From NCBI RefSeq assembly GCF_001640805.2, contig NC_066851.1:7849712-7913711 (forward strand): a DNA stretch of 64,000 nucleotides, written 5' to 3'. The translations under genes were made by a program, and so were the position numbers. This document shows positions 12,640-26,454 of this stretch, one piece after another. Under the pieces are notes generated by a model. The model did no database searches. It was not told the DNA's origin and saw only the letters and a program-made list of their open reading frames with translations. The first letter of the stretch is position 1. Every line of letters starts with the position of its first letter. The DNA comes from Lates calcarifer (lineage: Eukaryota; Chordata; Actinopteri; Centropomidae).

Positions 12640-12656
12640 CACACACACACACACAC
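12640..12656. repeat. Short (CA)n microsatellite
   Basis: Eight CA units ending in CGTGCAC. Confidence 0.8.
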
Positions 12657-13535
12657 GTGCACAAACACTTAGTACACACACCCAGGGTTATTGTTGGTGC
12701 TTTGTCATCAGTCTTAATTGATTGTAATCACCATTCCTTCTTGGCAAACCTCCCCTGTTCTTAAAGTGCAGGTTATTGCTCATTATCTAAAATGGCATGG
12801 ACCTACCGTAATCTATCAACAATAACAACAGGACTAGAATGTTTTCTTCCCTCTCTAATCCTGCACCTGGAAGTTTTTCAGGTCCAGCTCATTTTTGAAA
12901 TGATATACCGTAGGCTGAGACAATTCAACTTTATAGTCTGCCATAGAGCCCTACGCTGCATTCTCCAAGATAGTTCAGTGCCGCATTAGACAATTATGGT
13001 GCCAACTGTGACATTATTTTTGAATGAGATCATTTATTTCAAAATGGGATTTCCAGAGTATAAACCATCATAATTTATTCTTTTTCATACAGGCCTAGAA
13101 TTACCAAGTGCCAGGCTCTGGCAGTGAAATGAAGGCCTCCTCATCATGACCAAATGGTGGCACTGTAGCCTTACAAATGGAGACCACCCTTCTCATGGCC
13201 AGGCTGTCGGACTGATTCCAATCCAAGGTTTGAAAAGCACTTGTCTGCTCTAAATTGTTCTTATAAAGAGCTTGGAAATACTTGACTTTTCTCCTTATGT
13301 GGTTATGGATTTCCTTTTTGTACAATTAAGTGTCATTAAAAGCTAATGTATCCTGTTAAACCACATTAAGGTGTTGGGGTGGACAGTGGCACAGTTACCC
13401 GTCCGCACATTGTGAATAGGAGCCAACTCTGGGAGCATTTTTTGAAATCTATATCAGACCATTCAGAAACTTCAGGATAAAAAGGATCAAAAGGGAAATG
13501 TCCACTGTGGGGCTGCTGATTTTCAGGCTGTGAGA

Positions 13536-13544
13536 GACCACCCA
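13536..13544 (+). promoter_or_regulatory. Perfect GLI-type 9-mer
   Basis: GACCACCCA is the consensus GLI site. A 9-mer is expected about once per 130 kb per strand by chance, so a single copy in 64 kb is weak. It is listed because the presumed neighbours of this desert in other vertebrates (NKX2-2, PAX1, FOXA2) respond to Hedgehog signalling. Confidence 0.2.
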
Positions 13545-13895
13545 CAGCTGCCTGACACAGATGAGCTACGGAGAAATGAAATGATGAAACAAAACCAATC
13601 TGTGTTTGACTCAACCAGTCTCACAGATGTTTAGTATCTAATATGAACACCTTCTGGATTTTAGTTTTTTGTACATCCTTTTTTGTATTATACTATTTAT
13701 ATATTTGTGAGAGCCTATTTAGAAGAGAAATAATGCAAAATTATATTGCTAAAATTGTATGGGATACATTTCATGAATTAAATATATTTTAGGCCCAAAA
13801 TCACACTATAGTATTTAAGTATTATACTGGAAACCTTGATGCCATTTGTTAACAGCAGGTTCTACAAATAAGGCACAAACAAGAGCTTGTGGCTC

Positions 13896-13909
13896 CCACC
13901 AGGGGTCGT
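13896..13909 (+). promoter_or_regulatory. Weak CTCF-like motif, plus orientation
   Basis: CCACCAGGGGTCGT matches the classic core CCACCAGGGGGCGC at 12 of 14 positions, but one of the mismatches (T for G) is at a position that matters for binding. Confidence 0.2.
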
Positions 13910-14489
13910 CATGGTGCCCCCATCCACCAAGATTATCTTACAGCTAACAAGTTCAAAGCACAATGTCCTCAATTGTGCTGTCCTTTTCTTTTATTTTGAA
14001 ATTCTGAAAAAATTCTATACTTTTCTAAAAAACAAAATGAGAAATGGTTTGTGCTCATGCACTGATTTTTTCACAACTTAATTCTGTAACAGTATAATAT
14101 GAATATGAAGTTCTGTATATGGATATAAGCAATTTCTGAGTCTAGTGTTTGTAATGCACACTGTAGTTTGGAGCACATCTCCATAGAGGTTAATGAGGGG
14201 GCACTCTGAAGTAATTAAAACAAGAGCATTATAAGGCAGCAGTTTCACATAAGGTACTCACAGCAACATACCCCATACTTAATTAAAACTCTTTGCTGAC
14301 AGCATTTTGTATCTTCTCAGGTAATCTGCTGTGAAATTAATAAGGAGGGAGAATTAAATGACTAATGTTGGCAAAGAAAGGCTATTTTTTTTCCCCCTCC
14401 TGCCGTATGCATGACAGGGGTCTCTGTCTGGAATGCATGATCCTTATTGTGCTGAAAAATACTTCTTCAGGTTCCCTCTCTGTAATCTG

Positions 14490-14720
14490 ATTCCAATTTC
14501 ACTTGTGGTGTGACACTGTAGCGACAAGCTGGGGGGACGTTTAATTGAAATGTCCATGCTTTTAATTGGATTCTGTTAAGATGTGAAATTACCTCCTGAA
14601 TTACAGCCTTGTACCTTTAAATGCTGATACAGAGCGGTTTCCCGCGGTGATCAGTTAAGGAGCAGAAATAATGTTTGAATTTAAAGACAAACTGTTCAAT
14701 CTGGGGCCTTGCATTTCAAA
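14490..14720. other. Candidate conserved noncoding element
   Basis: Low-repeat sequence with several TTTAATTG and ATTAC homeobox-type cores, a TTTAAATGCTGATA block and a GCGGTTTCCCGCGGTGATC segment. This texture is typical of vertebrate developmental enhancers; conservation itself cannot be tested here. Confidence 0.3.
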
Positions 14721-15634
14721 GACAGACATTTATACAGTGAAATGAATTGTTGTTTTTAACAGGATAGTGCTTGAGAGACAATGCAATACTTAAGCATGCT
14801 CTTGTGGTACTAGATGTGGGTTTCAAGGCTTCTCCTAACAATTCTGGTGAGATTTCTTTATCAAACTCTTACATTTTACAGCAGTGGTGTACACTGCTCT
14901 TTATCATGATTCTGTGTTTAGATCCACAATTGTCCATTACCAATAATACAATGGCTGCCAGATATCCATTGCAAGGCAAGTGAACCTGGCATTCATGATG
15001 TCATAAGTAAGCTGAAGGTGTTAGCATCAGACTCCGACATGTTCAGGTAACATGTGGGTGGTAAGCAGCAGAGCTTCCTTCACCTCTTTAGGGTCGTGCT
15101 CTCCCAACCTCCTACATTGAGATCTGTGAATTTTCCCATTCTAGGGCCTGTGTCACCCTGCTGTGGCTGCGCAAAACATCCCTGCTCTCCCACTGCTGCC
15201 TCCTCCACCTACATCCATGACCCCTTCTGATAAGCTTGGAGTTCATCCCTTTCACTGATTAGTTTGCTGGCAGATTGAATGCCCATGTCTACAGCCCTGT
15301 GTCACCCGGGCTGGCGCTACCTGTGTGTGGTTGGATCAGCAGGTGGCTGGCACACTGGCCAGCGTGATACTGAAACCATTATTTATACATAACAGTTCTC
15401 TGGGTGCTAAGCAAAGCCAAGTTTCCCACCTCAGAGAGAGAATGAATGGGGGACAGACTGCACCCTTGGCTGTTTTCTAATTCTAGAAATATAGATTTTA
15501 GTTTTTATGCTAGATATGTTCTGTATCGGAATAACTTGCAAAAATGTGAATCTAGGATTCATATTCTGTGTGTGAATCCTGAGAATGTGAGGTCATTAGT
15601 ATCTTCTCTGCCAAAATCCTCCCTTTTTAGTATA

Positions 15635-15672
15635 CTGTGTGCGTATATGTGTGTTTGTGTGTGTGTGTGTGT
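15635..15672. repeat. (TG)n microsatellite, interrupted
   Basis: TG alternation with TATA and TTT interruptions. It accounts for the cysteine- and valine-rich plus frame at 15446-15745 and its histidine- and threonine-rich minus-strand shadow. Confidence 0.85.
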
Positions 15673-18600
15673 CGTTTGCGTGAATTCATGTGTTTGTCTG
15701 TTTACTGTGCCACCGCTGGCCCAAGCTGGAGCCACAGGAGTGTGAAATAACAAGCACAAGAGGGATTTCACGCCTTTACAGAGCTGAAAAGATATATTTT
15801 TGTCAGACAACTCAGTCCATTTCCATCCCCGACAAACTTTGTTTACTTCCCACTACTCACAGCCTACCTATTTCCTAACCCCCACCCCCCACACCCACAC
15901 CAATACAATTAAACGGCATCATTAAATATGGGTTCCCACGGGTATGGTGTGTCCAGGGTTGCTTATGCTACACCCCTGGCCTGTTTTATCGCCGTTATCA
16001 GTGGCACACGGTGTATCATTAGAAAAAGACAAACATCCCCGTTTCTTTTTGGGGGGCAGACACACTGACAGAAAATCAATGCCGGGTTTCCCATGAGCAC
16101 CTAATTAGGTGGGCACTTGTGCACTGTTGAAACACGGGCCAGATCTTTTTGTCTGCCGAGTCGATCAGGTGAAATGCAAGAGAGACACCTTCACAGCTGA
16201 TAAAGTGTCAGAGAGGTGAGGAGTAAACACATAAGTGACACTTATGGTCTTGCGCGTCTCACACCCACTATATGCTCTGGCAGACTAGATTTGAACTTTA
16301 TCGTCAGTGTCACCGCAGCATTTCAGACTGAGGGCAATATATGCTTATCAGGTCAGCTTTGTTATCTAATAAATACCTCCAGTGATATTTCTAATACACA
16401 TACAAATGTAAGAAGATATTATAATGCTGTGGAATAGTGAAGATTTTTTAAGGCTGGGATTTCATTCTGCTGGCTATCACACAGGGTCAGGAAACAAGTG
16501 CTGAATGTGGATTTTTAACTTGAGTGCCATGCAGAAGGCAGTTTTCTAAAATGGCTCTGACTCAATTGGTCTCTCACAGGAATTTCTAAGCATTCAATAA
16601 AAAAGGGAAGAGGTGGGTAAAAAAAAATTTAAAATGTCCAATCCTATTCTATAACCTGTTAGAGTGACACTTGCGAATTTCCACTATGGACAAGGTGGCA
16701 GTACAAACGCAGATAGACGAAAGGGAATAAAAGGGCCTTCTCATGACAAACTTTCTGGAAATGTCAGCCTTTCATGCTGTTGAGAAGACCTATTTCATAT
16801 CTATTACAGCAGGCATTCTGTGTCCGATATTTCAGATTTCAGTCCTCCCCGCACTGCAAATCCTCTGCCAATCTTCCGCCCTTAAGAATCTCTGCCAGCC
16901 CCGATGCATTATTCCCCCTACCTCCTCTCTCCCTCTTTTGATGTGACAGAACAAACCGCGACCTATTAGGATTAAGGCTTTGAAAAGATCTTTGAAGCCG
17001 CTCAAGGTTCCTTTAAACTGGGGAATGACAATATGAGCTGTGTGGCAGCAGATGCTGAATGGAGTGATTGCTGGTCCTCCTCAGCGAGGTCTGCTGTCAC
17101 ACAACACACAGGCACACAAACACATGTGTGTGCATCTCTTCATATGCGCGTGCACACACACACAAACAAAACAACTTGCAGCATCCACCCTTTACCCAAA
17201 GCACTGCAGTTGTCTTTTACAGTACATGTATTGTCCTCAGAAATGCAGATTTGGTTCAACACTTTCCTCTTTTTTTTTTTTTTGGCAATGTTTTGCTGTG
17301 AATTGTCAGGGCTGAGTTTGGCTCTGAGCCTTTGCTATATCTGAACTGCTGCCCAGGGATGAAAACAAACAAACATTACAATACCTCGCATATTCCTCCT
17401 TTAATGATCTGTTTCTGTTTAGGACATGGCGTCGTCAGGATGCTGTAATGTGAAGGATGGGGGTAAACACGAAAGGATGCGGGCTGCTGGGGAACCGACA
17501 TGAAAGGGAGAAGTCGTGACCCACTTGTGTCTGCTAACGATGAGAGTTTTGTGTCTCCTTAAAAATATAATGGCGTGCTGTGGGAGCAGTTTATCTGCCT
17601 GAAAATTTAAGAAGTTCAAGGTGTCTCATTTTTCAGCGCAAAGATTCTCAGAAGCACAGAAGAATTTATATGTTATCTTTTTTTTATGATGCCTCAACAC
17701 TGACAGCGCATCAGATGATGCTGGAATGATGGAACGCTACAGTGATGCAAAGGAGAGCAAATTAAGTAAAAATGACACCCTGAATGCTACCTATACACTT
17801 TACTTCAGTCACACAGACGTGGCAGAGTGCAAACACCATTGCTATGCATCCCCCTCAATCAAAAAAGAATTTAGCTTTCTTTTATCTAATCACTCCCCTG
17901 AATATCCCTTATCATGCCTGCCTCGCCCCCTGAGGTAACCAAGGAAAGATGTGATATCAAATATTCAAACTGGGTGATTCCTGGAGAGATTTATCATGGC
18001 AAATTTCACAGGTGATCCTATTTAGATATTCACTGTCTGTTTTGCCTTGTGTCTGGGGTTAAACATGCCCCGGTGTGAGATGTCACTGCGAGACAGTCAC
18101 TACCAGATAGCCGGTCTGTGGAGAAATGAAGCCATGGGGCACGCAGGGTAAAGGCTTCTCGGTTACACAGTCAGAGAGACAAGTTCTCAGGGAGCTGCCA
18201 CCATAGAGCACATATTGATCTGCCATTGCATCTTATCTTTGTGACTCTAGATTAAAATGCTCAACACTGGCTCTCCCTCTCTCTCTCTGCCAGGCTGAAG
18301 GCCTTTCTATATCCCTGAGTGGAGGAGCTCTAATCTCCCCATGAAGTAGTGGGAGCCTATCACTGGCAGAAGAACGCACAGTTCTTGCTGCAGAAAAAGG
18401 GGAGCTCAGAAATTAACCAGCTTAAAATGCTCCCCCATCTAAAGAGTAACTTGAATGATAATCAGTTTGATCTGTTTTCTCTTTACAGAATGTTTTGGGC
18501 CGTGAGATTGACTATTTTTTTTATCCTTCCTTTTACACTCTTTCTTCTTCTTCAGGCGCTGTTATCATAATCCAAACAATTGGCTGTTGTAACTGTATGT

Positions 18601-19659
18601 ATTCCTCTTGTGGGAAATGGCTGGGAATCAGATCCTCCCGGGCCTTGTTTAATGTCCTGTCCAAATGAGCAGGGAAGAGTTGAGGCTCTGACAAAAACAG
18701 GCAGGAATAAAGGGGAGAAAGCCTGGGCAGACAGACGGATGAGCCCCAGGCTCCAAGGCTTTGACTTTGGCCAAACAAACGTTTGTTTTTCAAAGTGTTT
18801 TTATAGTGGGATGGATTAAGGCGGATGTGGACCAAAGCCCCCCACCACCCCTGCCCATCCGTGGTCTTGTCAAACGATGCATTGAGAAGAGGGGTCGCAC
18901 CTGTTAGGGCAGCCCAGAGGAGCAGGACCAGGATGATATTGAGCAGGGCTTTGTGGGTATCAGAGTCAAAACAAAGCTGTCAGCCAGGGCTCATTCATCT
19001 TTGATGTTCATTGATGAGGAAACTGGTGGGCCTCAACAGGGCATTGTTTCCTCTAAGTGGTGCCCATTGATAGCCAGAAAGCCACGTTTGTTTTTAGTCT
19101 CTGACGGGTGGAGCTAATTTTAAAAGGCTTAATGGTGCATTTAACCGGTCCAAAACACTGTGCTTTGGAGCCCTCCTTGCACCATTGGCTCGGGGCTGTC
19201 TTCCTGCTTCCTAAATGGCCTATAAACAATAATAAAATGCTAATCATGTGTGAATGGCCAACACCGGTGGGCATGCATGTATCGTCAAATCCTGGGCTCT
19301 TCTAAATGCCTGCTGTGACAAATCAAGATCCAAAAAACGAGGGGGCATTTGACTGCCATCGTGTCTGCTTCCTGGCCCATTCTCCACCTCTCCACTCTCT
19401 TTGTCATAAAAAACCTGGATAGCCTTCATAAAGTGCATTTCTCATGCTATTGTTCAGCTAATCATATCCTCTCCAACAATTTCAGGATGTGACAAGATAA
19501 GATAGGGAATATTAATGCCATATCGCCTCATCTAAAATTATGAAAATGGGCGGTTGAGGGAGGGGAGGGGGCATCTAGGGAGGAAATAGAAATCAATTTG
19601 TAGCACTTCCATTTTGTATATTGCCTTGAAAAGAAAACAGTAATTTTCCATGTTATCTA

Positions 19660-19900
19660 CCTAAAATCCTATTAGAATCAGGTTAATTTAGTGGCAACAA
19701 TTTCAAAACGTTATCACATCGTCCTATCAGCTGATGTCTTTGAGTGCTCTCTGTTTGTAAGGTGTAACTGTTCAAATTTAATCATGTCAGATACCATATC
19801 TGACTGATGCATGATCTTGGATATCACTTGCCGATCGGCGAATGCAGGGACACTGCATTAATTAAATTCTCAATTATAACAAGCTTACAATGTGGTCCAC
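19660..19900. other. Candidate conserved noncoding element with GATA-type palindrome
   Basis: Complex AT-rich sequence with TTAATTTAG, ATTAATTAAATT and TTTAATCATG cores. At its centre an 8-bp perfect inverted repeat, GTCAGATA-CCA-TATCTGAC (19786-19804), places two GATA sites facing each other. Confidence 0.35.
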
Positions 19901-21322
19901 CTTTGAATAAAGTGAATGTAACTGTTCTACAGATGAAAATCCCTCCTTCTTCTTCAATAAAATAGCAAGTTATTTACCATTCAACTCTTACCTTAACCTT
20001 AAATGCCTAGTTTTTATCTCACTGGGTATTGCCACTTCTACTAGTCTTCTATATCTCTCTATAGGTGTTCCACATTTAATTAAATTAATAAGAAATTTGT
20101 GCTTGTCTATAGTGAACACTAGAAATGTATGATATATTCTCTTTAGTAACCAGCATGAATACTGTACATACATGTCCATAAAATGGTTTGCAAGTTTCTA
20201 ACATTCCATCCCTCATAAGCAGCTTTGGAGGCACATGTTCATAATTTACCACTATAGATCCTTAATTCATGAACATGAATGTGTCTTCCTCAAGAGCTGG
20301 CTCCTATTGTTGTGAAAAATCAAGGACTCTCGCCTTGTTTCACCACAGAGGTGTATAAAGGATGCACAGCCACATCTTATCTTAAATAGGGGTCTCTGCT
20401 GACACCTTCAAAAGCACTGGAAGAGGATGCTCTTGCATAGTTTCTTTTCCTCCTCTCCCTCCTGATTGTTTGCAAGCTTGATTCGCTCGGATTCTTAAAT
20501 GATAGGCTCATATAGAGTCCCAGACGCTGTTTACGTGGCCGTGTATTGGCTGGCTGCCTCCTTAAGCGTGAGGAGATATGCAAGAGCAATCAAATATTTC
20601 TATGGCTTGTATAAATGATGGTGGATGGGAGAGGAAGTTTGAATTTTTCACTCCTCATTTGTGGTTCAATTGCCAGAGTGTGTATTGCCTGTTTTTCCGG
20701 AAAGAAAATAGATGGCTTTGTCACTCAGTATGCATAAACTGTTGGTCTGTTTGTTGTACGCTGTCAACGGAAATGATAGCAATTCTATTTGTCTTGTGAG
20801 AAAAGACATTGTTACAAAGTCTGAATGGTAGTTTTCATGAAAGGGATTGTTTGTCCATTGTGAAGTTATTTTTCTCAGACATTATATGACATATCTACAT
20901 GAACCCTTTCAAACGCTGAAACCCCTGTCACAATGTGATATGTTAAGAGGAAAACAGAAAAGAAACTTGACATTTTTTGTATACACATACACCTCCGTTA
21001 TTATTGACTGTTTGAAACGTCATCCGGTTATGTCTGCATGCACTGTGCAGAATACAGAGGTAGTATCAAGCAAAAAAACCTTGATGCAAGTGCTAGTAAT
21101 TATGAGATACTTATCCAACACTAATAGTATACTGCAGAGATTACGATTTGTCTCCTTAACTGAAATGACAGACTGTCATAGATGCAGCCCGTCGAGTTCT
21201 ACCTTACAGTCTCATATCATTCGGCACTTGAACCAAACATATATTTCTATCAAGGCGCAGGAGAATTGCGTCCTCCGTTTGGCGCATAGGAGGTGTGTCC
21301 CCCTCCTATCTTCATGATAGAG

Positions 21323-21378
21323 AGGGTGAGAGAAGGGGGGAGGAGTGGGGTGGACGGGTGGTGGGTGGTGGTGGGGGT
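21323..21378 (+). other. G-rich tract, possible G-quadruplex
   Basis: Several runs of three to six G separated by short loops. Whether it folds is not known from sequence. Confidence 0.45.
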
Positions 21379-23571
21379 ACCTCTCTTTTGTTCACTCCCC
21401 TCTCTAACTGGTAGTGTTTGACTTCCCCCAGCCAGGAGTGGGTAATTCTGGAGCCCTGTGTGAGGTTGTTAGATCACTGAGGCCCAAGACAGCACCATTC
21501 TTTGCAGACCCTTGACAGCAAATATGTGGTAATGATATTGTCTCCTGCTGGGTAATAACACACAATTCAGACTGCCACATACTGCAGTCGCCGGGGAAAA
21601 AATGGAGGGGAGAGAAAAAAAGAATTACACTGAAGTACTGGAGGAAAATGACAGGAGAAATGTCTTCAACCTGAAGTGCTATATTGAAAAAAATTCACTC
21701 CTGCAGGACACTGCAGTGGGAGCAACTGTTTTTATTCTGCACTTCTCAGAGTGATGTGGCCCTGAATACAACCACCAGTGTCACCTGGAATAGGAACAAG
21801 GTGGTTTCCTCGTGCAAATGCCCATTTCTGTGCATTACTTTTCTTTTCTATTGGCTTTTTTTTTTTTTAATCACGATGTTTTCACTTGGACATCTTAAAC
21901 AGTCTGGTTCCTAAATGCTAAACATTGTGGTTAGCAACTCTGGCTATCAACAAAAACCATGGCTTCAAATGACTAAAGTCCTTTGTGCCCATATAACACA
22001 CTGCATAGTTAGTGATTAGCATAAACAGCATTTTCTTATCATGGAGACCTTCCATTGTTAACCAGACCACACTGGCAGCTTCAACCTTGACCTTTGTGTT
22101 GCTCCACTTGGTACTCGGCTTGTAACTGTCAACACCATCCATCACTGGCCAATCAGGTCCTGGGATGGGGGCTGGTCCCCCTGCTGTACTGTGAAATTGT
22201 GGCATGTGATCCTTAATGTGCGTGAAGTAGACAAGGCCTTGACACAATGCATCAAGCTTCAGGGGGGCTCCTCTGGGCTAGTCTATTAGCCTCCTGCTGT
22301 GCCCCTGGCTGCCTGGACTTATTCCTAGGGATAAGTTGGAATAATAGTGTCATGTCTGCATGCCTCCAACACACCAGCTTTAGCCTTGCTCAGTCCCAAG
22401 CCTGGCTGTCAATTAGAACCCTGACCGGTTAGACAGGACGTCATGTAGGTAGCATACTGTATCTGCCAAGCCCAGCACACTCCTGATATACAAACACAAC
22501 ATATTTTCCTGTCCCCTTTTTTTTTAAAGAAAAACAGCCAGTGACAGATATGGAGGCTATTTGGGCATTCCTCATCTCCAAATGAACCCTCTTCTCATGT
22601 CATCAAAATTATCTTCTCTAGTCTCCACTGCTTAGTGTCCATGATCTTAGATACAGATATCGCCTCTGTGTAAAGCATGTGTGAGAGAGAGTGACTCCCT
22701 CTCCTTATTCATACATTTGACTGCCAGAGCAGCATTGTGCAATGGGCTAAAATAAATGAGAGCACCTTGAAAAAAGGTAGCCTTGATACAGCGCGACTGG
22801 GTGAAAAAGGGAGGCACATTGAAACGGAAGAATTCATCTTTTCTATCAGCCCCTCCGCTCACGAGTTGAACCAGGTATTCAAATGGGTTCAATCTCTGCC
22901 GCTCAGATTTGCATAACACAGACAGATGAACTCAAGTGATTGAATTGGGCTAGGTGGAGTGAAAAAAAGAAAAGAAAATGAATTTCCAAGTGAATTAGGA
23001 AATGATGGAAACGGCAAAGGGTATATTATTTATTTTTCACACTGAAATAATTATGGAATTAACCTTTCTTTCCACTGTGACAGCCCTCTAAACCCTCTTT
23101 ATCACAATGAATTTGATGCACTGGACTCTCTTGGAAAAAACTTGACTCTCTGACGAATAAAACAGCATTACATATTATCTCCACAGTGGCTATTTCCTCC
23201 CACCGCCATACCTGTGTCTGTGTAACCATTGGTCCATGCCTAGTCAGCTGATCTGCATTGGTCGGCTAAGCTCCTCCATGTTTTGTTGCCTATCAGTGAT
23301 GTAACACTAATGCCTCTGCACCCTCCCCGTGACTGGCAGTGACCACTATAGAGTCACAACACTGCAGGAGGGGAAAAAGCAATTTCATGGTTCACTCTGT
23401 GGTTAATGTGCTGCTGTAATCTTTAGAGAGGCCTGTCTTTTTTGTTTAAGTTTCACAGAATAAAGGGTTGGACTATCGTAAGCTCAGGCCAATTAATCAC
23501 TGGGCTAAAAGGTGGCGGGAAGCCATCCACTGGGAATGGGCCACGGCGAAAGTGTGGCTATTTGCGAGTGT

Positions 23572-23597
23572 TTGTGTGTGTGTGTGTGTGTGTGTGT
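23572..23597. repeat. (TG)n microsatellite
   Basis: Thirteen TG units. Confidence 0.95.
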
Positions 23598-23720
23598 TTG
23601 GTTGAGTTCTCTCAAAAGGAGGCAGTCTCTCATTTTGTTGGTGCATGTGCTGACATCAGCTGGTGTATATGTCTTTACCAGAGTGTGCAGTATGTGCTTT
23701 TTTAAGATGAAGGGCAGATG

Positions 23721-23748
23721 TTTTTTTTTTTTTTTTTGGGGGGGGGGG
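23721..23748. repeat. T17-G11 homopolymer junction
   Basis: Seventeen T followed directly by eleven G. Such runs are error-prone in sequencing, so the exact length is uncertain. A short (TG)n follows at about 23759-23771. Confidence 0.85.
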
Positions 23749-25139
23749 TTACCCTTTTTGTGTGTGTGTGTTTGCGTGCTGTGCTCACACGGTCAGGTAA
23801 GCCTCTCTAATTGCTGCAAGGTGCATTAGCACTCAGCCACCTCTCAGCTCCCCCCGCCCTGCCGTGTCTTTGTTTTTCCTCTCAGTGCCAGTCTGCGGGC
23901 CAGAAGACAATCAGACCAGAAGGGTCATTTTCTGCAAGAGCTCACCTCCCTCCTCCAAGCCTCGCTGCTGACAGGCTCACGCTCGGCAGGAGCCCTAAAT
24001 TAACACTTGACGTCTGCGAGGCTCAGCCCTGATGAGGCCACAGAGAGACAAAATGTCAGAAAACAAACACTCCATCATTTTTGCTTCATTTCCTCCACCC
24101 GTTGGAGAAACACACTCACCTGGAGAGCTGGAGAGGGCTGACATTCACCCCTCCTTCTATCTGTTGCCGTGGATCAGCCCTGGTGCCTATTGGCCAAGGT
24201 GAGGGGTTGAAACCAAATAAGAAAGGAGGGATGCTGAGCAGGAACTGGTAGTTAGGTAGTCGTTATCAAGAAGTGGAGGTAGAACTGAATCGTTTGATAC
24301 CTGTTGGGCTTGGATCCATTTGCTGAACTTCTTTTTACTTTATTTCAACACATCATCACAACAGAAATTGGATTATGAGCTATAAAAATGTAGTGTTCAA
24401 AATGTTTGTCAGGTCAACACATATAAAATACAAATACAAATTTTTGTGTTAGGATTGCATTAATTTCTCTGCCATTACAAAGTAAATTATTTGTTTTCCT
24501 GAGCACACTGGGGATGTGCACAGCACCAGGACTCAACGCTGTAGAGTAGTATGATACTATTTGAAGCCTACTTCAAATACAGTGCCCCCAGCGAGTTCCG
24601 ATAGCGCCAGTGTCTATTTTATTATTTGCTTTATCTCTTTGTTGCGTGAGAGTTTATTTGTTTACATGAGAGGGATTGGAGGTTTGGTGATCTGAGCAAA
24701 TTGCAGCAGAAAGTACTTCAGATGGGAATGACTGTAATTAGCATGCTCTTAAATGTGGAACGCTCTCCTAATGTTTTTGTTTACGTGGGGCAGCTGATCT
24801 GTGACTCGGTGCGGGGGCGGCCCACAGGCAGGTTAAAATCACTTGTCATGCCAGAGATCATCATTATGAGCTTACAATTGGTCAGTGTTGAGGAACAATC
24901 AATGCAGCACCAGGTAGACACTCTACAACCAGCCGATGGTGTGAGATTTTTGTGTGTAATTTTGTATTTATAGTTGTGTTTTCCAGAGTGGATAATTTGA
25001 AAATACAAGTGCGTTTATGTGTGTATGTTTGTATGTGGTCATACTCATATGTTTTGGCTCATATTTTTCCATTTTTTTCTACGCTTACCGAACTGTCTTT
25101 CCCTAATCTCTGCATCTACACTGAAGCATATGCTCCATG

Positions 25140-25330
25140 ACACTCATTAAGAGTCAATTAAGAATTTGCTGGTGTGCCCAGTTATTCAGTCAGTGATTAT
25201 ATTTCACTGGAGGATAATATCCAGGTAAATTAAGATTTCGATTTAATTCAGCCCTGGTTGTCGCTGCATCTCCATTTCACATCATGGAACAATTGAGATC
25301 TTATCATGGATTAAAGTGGGGGATATTACA
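25140..25330. other. Candidate conserved noncoding element
   Basis: Dense homeobox-type and NKX2-like cores (GTCAATTAAG, TAAATTAAG, GATTTAATTC) in non-repetitive sequence, with no coding potential in the surrounding frames. Inference from texture only. Confidence 0.35.
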
Positions 25331-26454
25331 CCTAATTTAAAATATGCACATCTACGACTGCACGTACAGCTTAAGCAGCCACGATATCGTGAAACAAAAA
25401 AAAAAGAAAGAAAGAAGAAGAGCGAAACAATTAAGCGCCTTACCCACAAAACTCAAAAGGCTGTGAGATACAATTCATCAAATTGGCAGAGGAATTCGGG
25501 GCGGAAACACTGCCTTAAAGAGTTCTTGAGAAAGATGAAGAGAGGCAGCTGAAGAGAAGGAGACGCGAAAGGAGCAAAGAGGAGACAGGAAGTTGGGAAA
25601 CGTTGAAAAGGGGGTGCCATGGTAGTCAGGTGACAGTGTGACAAAGTTGTGCTTGTTTAAAATGGAAATCTTCCCAGACTTCCTCCCTCTTGCCCTCTCT
25701 CCCTCCCTCAGCCCCCGTAGAGCCCATTGCGAACGCTAAGCTCCGGCATCTGAAGTGGCAACACTTGAGATGGTGAAAGTGACAACATCTTAACATAAGC
25801 TGAGGGGCTAAAGTGAAAGTCAGCACGAAACCCCCCCAACCAACCTCTCCTTCCACCCACATCCTTCGCTCCCGCTCTGTCATCCCTCTCAACACACCCA
25901 CCCTCACCCCCCCCATCACACCCACGCCTGGACCATTCAGTAACCATGCCGTGGCTGCCTGCACACGGAAAAGTTTCAGGTACAAAGAGCAGGGAAGTGA
26001 CAACTCGTGATTCAAAAAGTGAAAGCAGAAGGTGAAAGATTGAGAAGAAAGAAGGGATCTCGCTGTCTCCTCTTTTTCTATGTTCCACTGTCATCGCTGG
26101 TCCTCCCCTCCACTTCCAGTCACAGGTGCCTCCAAACAGAACTGGAAGCATGTAATCCGCCCAAATCCAGCCTCTTCCGAGGAGTGTAAAACCAGGAATG
26201 TTCTGTGGGGGTCACTGGATTAGACAGAATTCATGGTGGTAGCTTGGCTTGAGAGGCAGAATTAGAGGAGTGGGGAAAAAAGGGAGAGGAGACTGAACTG
26301 GTTTTGTATTAAAATGAGCTTACCAGGTGGTCTCCCTCCCAAAAGTGGACACAGTGTGTCAAGTAATCTGAAAAGCCCCCGGGTGTTTGTTGCTCATTGG
26401 CCAGAGGCCTGGTAAAAAGAGAGAGCGAGGGACTGAGAGAAAGCGAGAGAAAGA

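Larger units (their letters stand above)
10091..14000. other. Gene-free stretch: boundary zone next to ralgapa2
   Basis: No coding exon is seen. It holds a long (TA)n tract (11080-11139), a short (CA)n (12640-12656), two CTCF-like motifs in opposite orientation (10425 and 12031), a weaker third (13896) and one perfect 9-mer GLI-type site (13536). Frames here lack splice support. Confidence 0.6.
14001..21300. other. Gene-free stretch with noncoding-element-like blocks
   Basis: No supported exon. Complex, homeobox-site-rich blocks (14490-14720, 19660-19900) alternate with (TG)n near 15635-15672 and a T14 tract near 17270-17283. The open frame at 20847-21317 (156 codons, plus) has no splice sites or recognised domain and looks like chance. 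Confidence 0.5.

Noticed and set aside
20847..21317. 156-codon plus-strand frame
   Set aside because: No recognisable domain, splice sites, promoter or poly(A) signal; a frame of this length is plausible by chance in 64 kb.
21918..22247. 109-codon minus-strand frame with a proline-rich start
   Set aside because: No family recognised, no splice signals at its ends, and the flanking frames are closed.
25626..26151. Two overlapping minus-strand frames of 129 and 147 codons
   Set aside because: They lie over C-rich, low-complexity sequence, overlap each other in different frames and show no splice or family support.
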